NCBI GenBank assembly: GCA_028716765.1
Contig: JAQUPC010000078.1
Coordinates: forward strand, 1-9,948
Reading direction: 5' to 3'
DNA from: Alphaproteobacteria bacterium
GTDB lineage: Bacteria > Pseudomonadota > Alphaproteobacteria > UBA9219
Length of the DNA stretch: 9,948 nucleotides
Position 1 is the first letter of the stretch. Each line of letters begins with the position of its first letter. Below the pieces are notes generated by a model. It saw only the letters and a program-made list of their open reading frames with translations. It was not told the DNA's origin and searched no databases. A program made the translations under genes and the position numbers. Below are positions 5,913-9,948 of the stretch, piece by piece.

Positions 5913-8582
5913 ATGTCCGAGCCCTACGACGTTCAGGCCACCGAAACCAAATGGCAAAAAATCTGGGAAGAAAAGCAAAGCTTCAGGGCCGCGCCTGATC
6001 CCGGACGCGAAAAATATTACGTCCTGTCGATGTTCCCTTATCCTTCGGGGCGCATTCACATGGGCCACGTGCGCAACTACACGCTCGGCGACGTGGTGGC
6101 GCGCGTCAAACGCGCGCAAGGCTATAACGTTCTGCACCCGATGGGCTGGGACGCTTTCGGCCTCCCGGCCGAAAACGCCGCGCGCGACAGCAAAATGCAT
6201 CCGGCCGTCTGGACGCGCAACAACATCGACACGATGCGCGGCGAGCTCAAGCGCATGGGGCTCAGCATCGACTGGTCGCGCGAAGTCGCCACGTGCGACG
6301 TCACGTATTACAAGCATCAGCAAAAGCTGTTTCTCGATTTTCTCAAGGCGGGGCTGGCGTACCGCAAGGAATCGTGGGTCAACTGGGATCCCGTGGACCA
6401 TACCGTCCTCGCCAACGAACAGGTGATCGAGGGGCGCGGCTGGCGCTCGGGCGCGCCGGTCGAAAAACGTTTACTTTCGCAATGGTTTTTTAAGATTACC
6501 GCGTTCGCCGACGAATTGCTTGACGCCTTGAAAACACTGGAGCGCTGGCCGGAAAAGGTCCGGCTGATGCAGGAAAACTGGATCGGGCGGTCGGAAGGCG
6601 CCTACGTGAAATTCGCGCTCGCCGGATGCGGCGCGGGCGTTTGCGCGCCCGCCATGCCGGAAAGCCTCCGCGCCATCGAGGTCTTCACCACGCGGCCCGA
6701 CACGCTGTACGGCGCGTCGTTCGTCGCGATTTCGCCGAACCATCCCCTGACCGAACATCTCGCCAAAACGGACGCGAAGCTTGCCGCGTTCGTCACGGAA
6801 TGCAACCGCATGGGGACGAGCGAAGCCGTCATTGAGCAGGCGGAAAAGAAAGGGCATGACACCGGCTTGTTCGTGCAGCATCCGTTCGACAGCGCGTGGC
6901 GCCTTCCGGTTTACGTTGCCAATTTCGTTTTGATGGAATACGGCACCGGCGCGATCTTCGCCTGTCCCGCGCACGACCAGCGCGACCTCGACTTCGCCCG
7001 CAAATACAAATTGCCCGTAAAACCGGTCGTGCTTCCGCCCGAGGCCGACGCCAAAACGTTCGCCGTCGAAAACGAGGCCTACACCGGCGACGGAACAATT
7101 TACAATTCGGACTTCATGAACGGCCTTGATGTCGAGAGCGCGATCAAGGCCGCCATCAAGCAGATCGAAAAGCTAAAAGCCGGAACCGGCACGGTTCAGT
7201 TCCGGCTGCGCGACTGGGGCGTCAGCCGCCAGCGCTACTGGGGCTGTCCGATCCCGATGATCCACTGCGAGGCGTGCGGCGTCGTGCCGGTGCCGGAAAA
7301 GGATTTGCCGGTCGCGCTGCCGGAGGACGTCGGCTTCGACAAGCCGGGAAATCCGCTCGACCACCATCCCACGTGGAAGAACGTAACATGCCCCGTGTGC
7401 GGCAAGCCCGCGCGGCGCGAAACCGACACCTTCGACACGTTCGTGGATTCCAGCTGGTACTTCGCGCGTTACTGCTCGGCCGCCAACCCGGATGTTCCCG
7501 TCGAGCCGAAGGAGGCGGACTACTGGCTTCCGGCCGACCAGTACGTCGGCGGCGTGGAACACGCGATTTTGCACTTGCTCTATGCGCGCTTTTTCACGCG
7601 CGCCATGAAGGCGGCGGGCCACCTGAAGATCGACGAGCCGTTTTCGGGCCTGTTCACGCAAGGCATGGTCATCCACGAGTCCTACAAGGACGAGAACGGC
7701 AAGTGGCTTTATCCCGAAGAGGTGCAAAAAAATCCGGACGGCGGCTCCGTGCACAAGGAAACCGGACGTCCCGTCACCGTCGGCCGCATCGAGGTGATGA
7801 GCAAATCGAAAAAGAACGTCGTCGACCCCGGCCGCATCATCGGCAAATACGGCGCCGATACCGCGCGCTTGTTCATGCTGTCCGACAGCCCGCCGGAGCG
7901 CGACCTGGAATGGACGGAAGCGGGCGTGGAGGGCTGCTGGCGCTATATCAACCGCCTGTGGAAAGCCTTGACAGAAGTGGATTGGGGATTGCCGCCTGTG
8001 GGGTCTCCTATACTGCCAGGATTACAAGTATCATCTTCTTTGCTGCGCCGTATTCACAAAACAATTTTTGAAGTTTCTTCTGATCTCGACTGCTTTCATT
8101 TTAATCGCGCGGTTGCACGAATCAGAGAGCTCACGAACGAACTTGAGGGTCAAAAACAGATGCAGGAATGGAGGCGGGGGCTGGAAAGTCTGGAAAAAAC
8201 AGGGAACCAAAAAAAATATCCCGGGGATCCAACAGGTTATGGAGCCATATATCGCAAAGGCCTTGAAACGATTATTCAGCTTCTTAATCCGATGCTGCCG
8301 CATATTTCGGAAGAACTGTGGTCAAGGCTCGGCCACGTGACGCCGCTCAGCGAAACGCCGTGGCCGCAGGCCGACCCGGCATTGCTTGTCGACAACACGG
8401 TCACGCTGGCGGTGCAGGTGAACGGCAAGCTGCGCGCTACGATCACGTTGCCGCGGGACGCCTCGAACAAGGAGGCCGAAGACGCCGCGATGGCCGACCC
8501 GAACGTCGAACGGGCGCTGGCCGGAAAAACGCCGAAGAAAATCATCGTAGTCAAAAACAAGATCGTCAACATCGTGGTGTAA
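5913..8582 (+). CDS. leuS: Leucyl-tRNA synthetase
   Basis: An 889-residue class Ia aminoacyl-tRNA synthetase that charges tRNA-Leu with leucine using ATP. The Rossmann catalytic core shows [16 protein letters not shown] with the HIGH-type motif HMGH at residues 49-52, and the KMSKS-type loop is VMSKSKKN at 628-635. The CP1 editing domain (about 225-425) contains TTRPDT at 259-264 and HDQRD at 354-358, where Asp355 matches the conserved editing-site aspartate. Paired cysteines (Cys452/455 and Cys493/496) indicate a zinc-ribbon insertion after WGCPIP that some relatives, such as E. coli LeuRS, have lost. Residues about 650-800 are the helical anticodon-binding domain and 825-889 the C-terminal domain. 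The length is slightly above normal; residues about 746-783 look longer than in typical homologues. Codons for about 690-797 are AT-richer than the rest. The ribosome binding site is weak (GGAA, three bases before the ATG). It is probably co-transcribed with lptE. Confidence 0.98.
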   Translation: MSEPYDVQATETKWQKIWEEKQSFRAAPDPGREKYYVLSMFPYPSGRIHMGHVRNYTLGDVVARVKRAQGYNVLHPMGWDAFGLPAENAARDSKMHPAVWTRNNIDTMRGELKRMGLSIDWSREVATCDVTYYKHQQKLFLDFLKAGLAYRKESWVNWDPVDHTVLANEQVIEGRGWRSGAPVEKRLLSQWFFKITAFADELLDALKTLERWPEKVRLMQENWIGRSEGAYVKFALAGCGAGVCAPAMPESLRAIEVFTTRPDTLYGASFVAISPNHPLTEHLAKTDAKLAAFVTECNRMGTSEAVIEQAEKKGHDTGLFVQHPFDSAWRLPVYVANFVLMEYGTGAIFACPAHDQRDLDFARKYKLPVKPVVLPPEADAKTFAVENEAYTGDGTIYNSDFMNGLDVESAIKAAIKQIEKLKAGTGTVQFRLRDWGVSRQRYWGCPIPMIHCEACGVVPVPEKDLPVALPEDVGFDKPGNPLDHHPTWKNVTCPVCGKPARRETDTFDTFVDSSWYFARYCSAANPDVPVEPKEADYWLPADQYVGGVEHAILHLLYARFFTRAMKAAGHLKIDEPFSGLFTQGMVIHESYKDENGKWLYPEEVQKNPDGGSVHKETGRPVTVGRIEVMSKSKKNVVDPGRIIGKYGADTARLFMLSDSPPERDLEWTEAGVEGCWRYINRLWKALTEVDWGLPPVGSPILPGLQVSSSLLRRIHKTIFEVSSDLDCFHFNRAVARIRELTNELEGQKQMQEWRRGLESLEKTGNQKKYPGDPTGYGAIYRKGLETIIQLLNPMLPHISEELWSRLGHVTPLSETPWPQADPALLVDNTVTLAVQVNGKLRATITLPRDASNKEAEDAAMADPNVERALAGKTPKKIIVVKNKIVNIVV

Positions 8583-8584
8583 AT

Positions 8585-8680
8585 CAGATGGCGGAAGACA
8601 GGGATCAGGTATCAGAAATAGGGGGTCGCAAAGGCTTGATGAAGAAATTCTGCCTTCTGATGCCTGTCCTCTGCCTTCTG
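8585..8680. repeat. Mirrored CTGNNNN heptamer arrays forming a long inverted repeat
   Basis: On the plus strand CTG recurs every seven bases at 8650, 8657, 8664, 8671 and 8678. On the minus strand the same phasing occurs: the plus strand shows CAG at 8585, 8599, 8606 and 8613, and CGG at 8592. The arms 8585-8617 and 8648-8680 pair at 25 of 33 positions (27 with G-T pairs) around a 30-nt loop. That loop (8618-8647) holds both candidate ribosome binding sites and the ATG of lptE. The 11-mer TCTGCCTTCTG is repeated exactly at 8649-8659 and 8670-8680. The element starts two bases after the leuS stop codon. The type recalls the heptanucleotide STRR repeats of cyanobacteria; kinship is not claimed. 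Confidence 0.7.
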
Positions 8681-9145
8681 GGTTGCGGCTTTTCGCCCAT
8701 TTACGGATCGCATGAGGGCGGCGCGCCGGTGGCGAAAGAACTCGGCAACGTCGAGATTGCCAACATTCCCGACCGGCAGGGTCAGCAACTTCGCAACCGC
8801 TTGATCGACCGCATGTATTTTTCGGGGCGGCCCGAACATCCCGAGGCCACGCTTGCGGTAAGGCTGCGCAGCACGGAAATCGAGCTCGGCATCCGCAAGG
8901 ACGCCACCGCCACCCGGCGCGAACTGAACATGTGGGCGGATTATGTCCTGCGCGGCAAGGACGGCGAACAGTTGCTTAAGGGCACGGCGCACAGCGTCGT
9001 CAGCTACAGCAAGCTCCGCGCGCAATACGGCACGGTGGCGGCGGAACAAAACGCCATCGATCGCGCCCTCAAGGAAGTCGGGGAGCAGATCGTCAACCGG
9101 TTAAGCCTGCATTACGCAGAGGGCTCTTCCCGGGACGGCGGGTGA
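8639..9145 (+). CDS. lptE: LPS-assembly outer-membrane lipoprotein LptE
   Basis: A 168-residue lipoprotein that, with LptD, forms the outer-membrane translocon delivering lipopolysaccharide to the cell surface. The start at 8639 gives a short type II signal peptide, MKKFCLLMPVLCLLGC, with lipobox LLGC and acylated Cys16. It is followed at once by GFSPIYG, the characteristic GCGF-P-YG opening of alphaproteobacterial LptE. The rest shows alternating strand/helix pattern, including TLAVRLRSTEIELGI (71-85), a basic/Thr segment KDATATRREL (87-96), and a C-terminal helix (about 136-160). The length is normal. An in-frame ATG at 8588, six bases past the leuS stop, would add 17 hydrophilic residues before the signal peptide and is unlikely. 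AAGG lies 4 nt and GGGGG 13 nt before the chosen start. The signal-peptide codons lie in the heptamer repeat, and the last 45 bases overlap the convergent gene ending at 9101. Confidence 0.9.
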   Translation: MKKFCLLMPVLCLLGCGFSPIYGSHEGGAPVAKELGNVEIANIPDRQGQQLRNRLIDRMYFSGRPEHPEATLAVRLRSTEIELGIRKDATATRRELNMWADYVLRGKDGEQLLKGTAHSVVSYSKLRAQYGTVAAEQNAIDRALKEVGEQIVNRLSLHYAEGSSRDGG

Positions 9146-9685
9146 AGCCTTCCGGAGAATCGTCGCGGGACGCACGGCTTTTTGGGGAAGCGCCTTCCGG
9201 TCCGGAGCCCGTTCTTCGGGAACGTACTGTCCTAGGGCTTCCTGAAAATTTTTGTTGAAATCCCGGTTGAGAACGACGAATACCGTCGCGCCTTTGTCCA
9301 TGAGGGCGCTTTCCGTTGTTTCCGTCGTCGACATCCACGCGTTACGTGAAACCGCGATGATCGGCTTCACCGGAAGCACGGCGCGAAGGTAGGAAATATG
9401 ATCGCCGCCGCTGCTGTCCTTGAGGTCCGGAAAAGTGACGATCGCCGCGGCGCTCAGGAGAATTTCGGCGCGCTGGCCATCGACGCCGTCGCGGCCCGTG
9501 ACGCTGCCGTCCCTGCCGGTCTTGTCGATCAACGCGGCGGCCTGTTGGATTTCATCGAACCAGTTCAGGTGAAGAACCGTGTGGCCCATATCGAGCAACG
9601 TTTGTTCGACGAGAATCGCTTGCTCGCGATTTCGCGGGCAGGTGTCCATTTGGGAATATCCGCTTAGCAATACAACGCGCGCCAT
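9101..9685 (-). CDS. Unrecognised 194-residue protein, possibly with a Rossmann-like fold
   Basis: I do not recognise this gene. It looks genuinely translated: AAGGAG lies 7 nt before the ATG on the minus strand, which is the best ribosome binding site in the window. The product has no signal peptide or membrane segment. It opens with a beta strand and polar loop (ARVVLLSGYSQMDTCPRNR, 2-20), then a helix and second strand (MGHTVLHLNWFDEI, 33-46). A later core, AEILLSAAAIVTFPDL (73-88), SSGGDHISYLRAVL (91-104) and KPIIAVSRNAW (107-117), has the order of strands and acidic/Ser-Gly loops seen in nucleoside 2-deoxyribosyltransferase-like and some TIR-like folds. That likeness is pattern-level only. 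Residues 150-194 are basic, Pro/Ala-rich and probably disordered; their last 15 codons are antisense to the end of lptE. The gene stands where holA often follows lptE, in the opposite direction, suggesting a later insertion. Confidence 0.72.
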   Translation of the reverse strand: MARVVLLSGYSQMDTCPRNREQAILVEQTLLDMGHTVLHLNWFDEIQQAAALIDKTGRDGSVTGRDGVDGQRAEILLSAAAIVTFPDLKDSSGGDHISYLRAVLPVKPIIAVSRNAWMSTTETTESALMDKGATVFVVLNRDFNKNFQEALGQYVPEERAPDRKALPQKAVRPATILRKASPAVPGRALCVMQA

Positions 9686-9746
9686 TGTTCTCTCCTTTAA
9701 ATAATAAACCGTTTCAAATTTTCTGGCTCCACGATAGCAGATGCTC

Positions 9747-9765
9747 TAACCTCGAAAAAAGGTTA
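9747..9765. other. Weak hairpin between the 9101-9685 gene and the holA-like start
   Basis: TAACCT (9747-9752) and AGGTTA (9760-9765) can pair around a 7-nt A-rich loop, followed on the plus strand by ATTTT. The stem is AT-rich, so it would be a poor terminator for rightward transcription. The two arms also read as inverted TTAACC-like half-sites. Confidence 0.25.
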
Positions 9766-9783
9766 ATTTTACGGAAACTGTTT

Positions 9784-9903
9784 ATGAAACCATCGACGGC
9801 CCAGATTAACGCTTTCCTGAGCAAGCCCGAGGCCCCATTTTCCTTACCTATCTGGAAACACAGTTTTGCTTCTCTCCTCGATCCTTATTTTCTCCTGTTA
9901 TAA
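9784..9903 (+). pseudogene. holA: Probable 5' remnant of holA (DNA polymerase III delta subunit)
   Basis: A 39-codon frame begins MKPSTAQINAFLSKPEA, preceded by CGGAA 7 nt upstream. This matches the shape of alphaproteobacterial HolA N-termini, which usually start MK, then an AFL/FL-x-(R/K)-P motif, then a strand with LYGPD-x-GLV-x-ER. Here, after residue 17, the sequence changes to unrelated AT-richer sequence and stops at TAA (9901-9903). None of the three forward frames after 9832 shows the expected LYGPD-like motif, so a simple frameshift does not explain it. HolA should be several hundred residues long. Position after lptE supports the assignment, though a 17-residue match is short; it could instead be a small unrelated frame. 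No other gene is visible between 9904 and the window end. Confidence 0.38.
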
Positions 9904-9948
9904 AAAGCCCGTTTCACACACGCTCACCAATCTCGACTGTCAGAGCGC

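Noticed and set aside
8588..8641. The upstream in-frame ATG at 8588 as the lptE start.
   Set aside because: It would put 17 charged or polar residues before a complete lipoprotein signal peptide and lacks a Shine-Dalgarno sequence.
1..9868. AACTGTGTTTC at 1-11 recurs inverted near 9854-9864, as if the window had terminal repeats.
   Set aside because: About a dozen inverted 11-mer matches are expected by chance in 10 kb, and position 1 is merely where the window was cut.
9866..9948. A forward frame from TTG at 9866 with a lipobox-like LIFSC, open to the window end.
   Set aside because: No basic N-terminal residues, no good ribosome binding site and only 27 codons visible.

Overview
This 9.9 kb window reads as chromosomal, mostly housekeeping DNA from an alphaproteobacterium of moderately high GC content, plausibly in or near the Rhodospirillales. 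The evidence is a DUF2336 protein, a DUF3576 lipoprotein placed directly before leuS, lptE placed directly after leuS, and a D-Ala-D-Ala carboxypeptidase carrying a SPOR domain. Genus and species cannot be read from the sequence.

Layout. Positions 1-249 are non-coding, with a hairpin and a strong-looking promoter that points left out of the window. A secreted PBP5-type carboxypeptidase (250-1587, +) converges tail to tail with apt (1595-2119, -), and the two stop codons sit in one small palindrome. Across a divergent spacer lies the DUF2336 gene (2309-3430, +). Positions 3431-3692 hold a folded, nested inverted-repeat element followed by a textbook intrinsic terminator for the leftward porin gene (3693-4967, -). 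The 274-bp spacer between the porin gene and the DUF3576 gene contains two palindromes. Then comes the rightward cluster DUF3576 (5242-5799), leuS (5913-8582) and lptE (8639-9145).

Cell-envelope genes dominate: a peptidoglycan carboxypeptidase, an outer-membrane porin, a DUF3576 lipoprotein and the LPS-assembly lipoprotein LptE. They sit beside purine salvage (apt) and translation (leuS).

The right end is disturbed. In many alphaproteobacteria lptE is followed by holA (DNA polymerase III delta subunit). Here an unrecognised leftward gene (9101-9685) overlaps the 3' end of lptE, and only a short holA-like N-terminus (from 9784) is visible before the reading frame turns into unrelated sequence.

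I see no defence system, CRISPR array, phage or transposase gene. The most interesting signals are sub-genic: (1) a mirrored pair of degenerate heptanucleotide (CTGNNNN) arrays at the leuS-lptE junction, whose loop carries the lptE ribosome binding site and start codon and whose right arm encodes the LptE signal peptide; (2) a GC-poor, codon-shifted patch inside leuS; (3) the interrupted lptE-holA junction; and (4) the nested palindromic element at 3455-3602.
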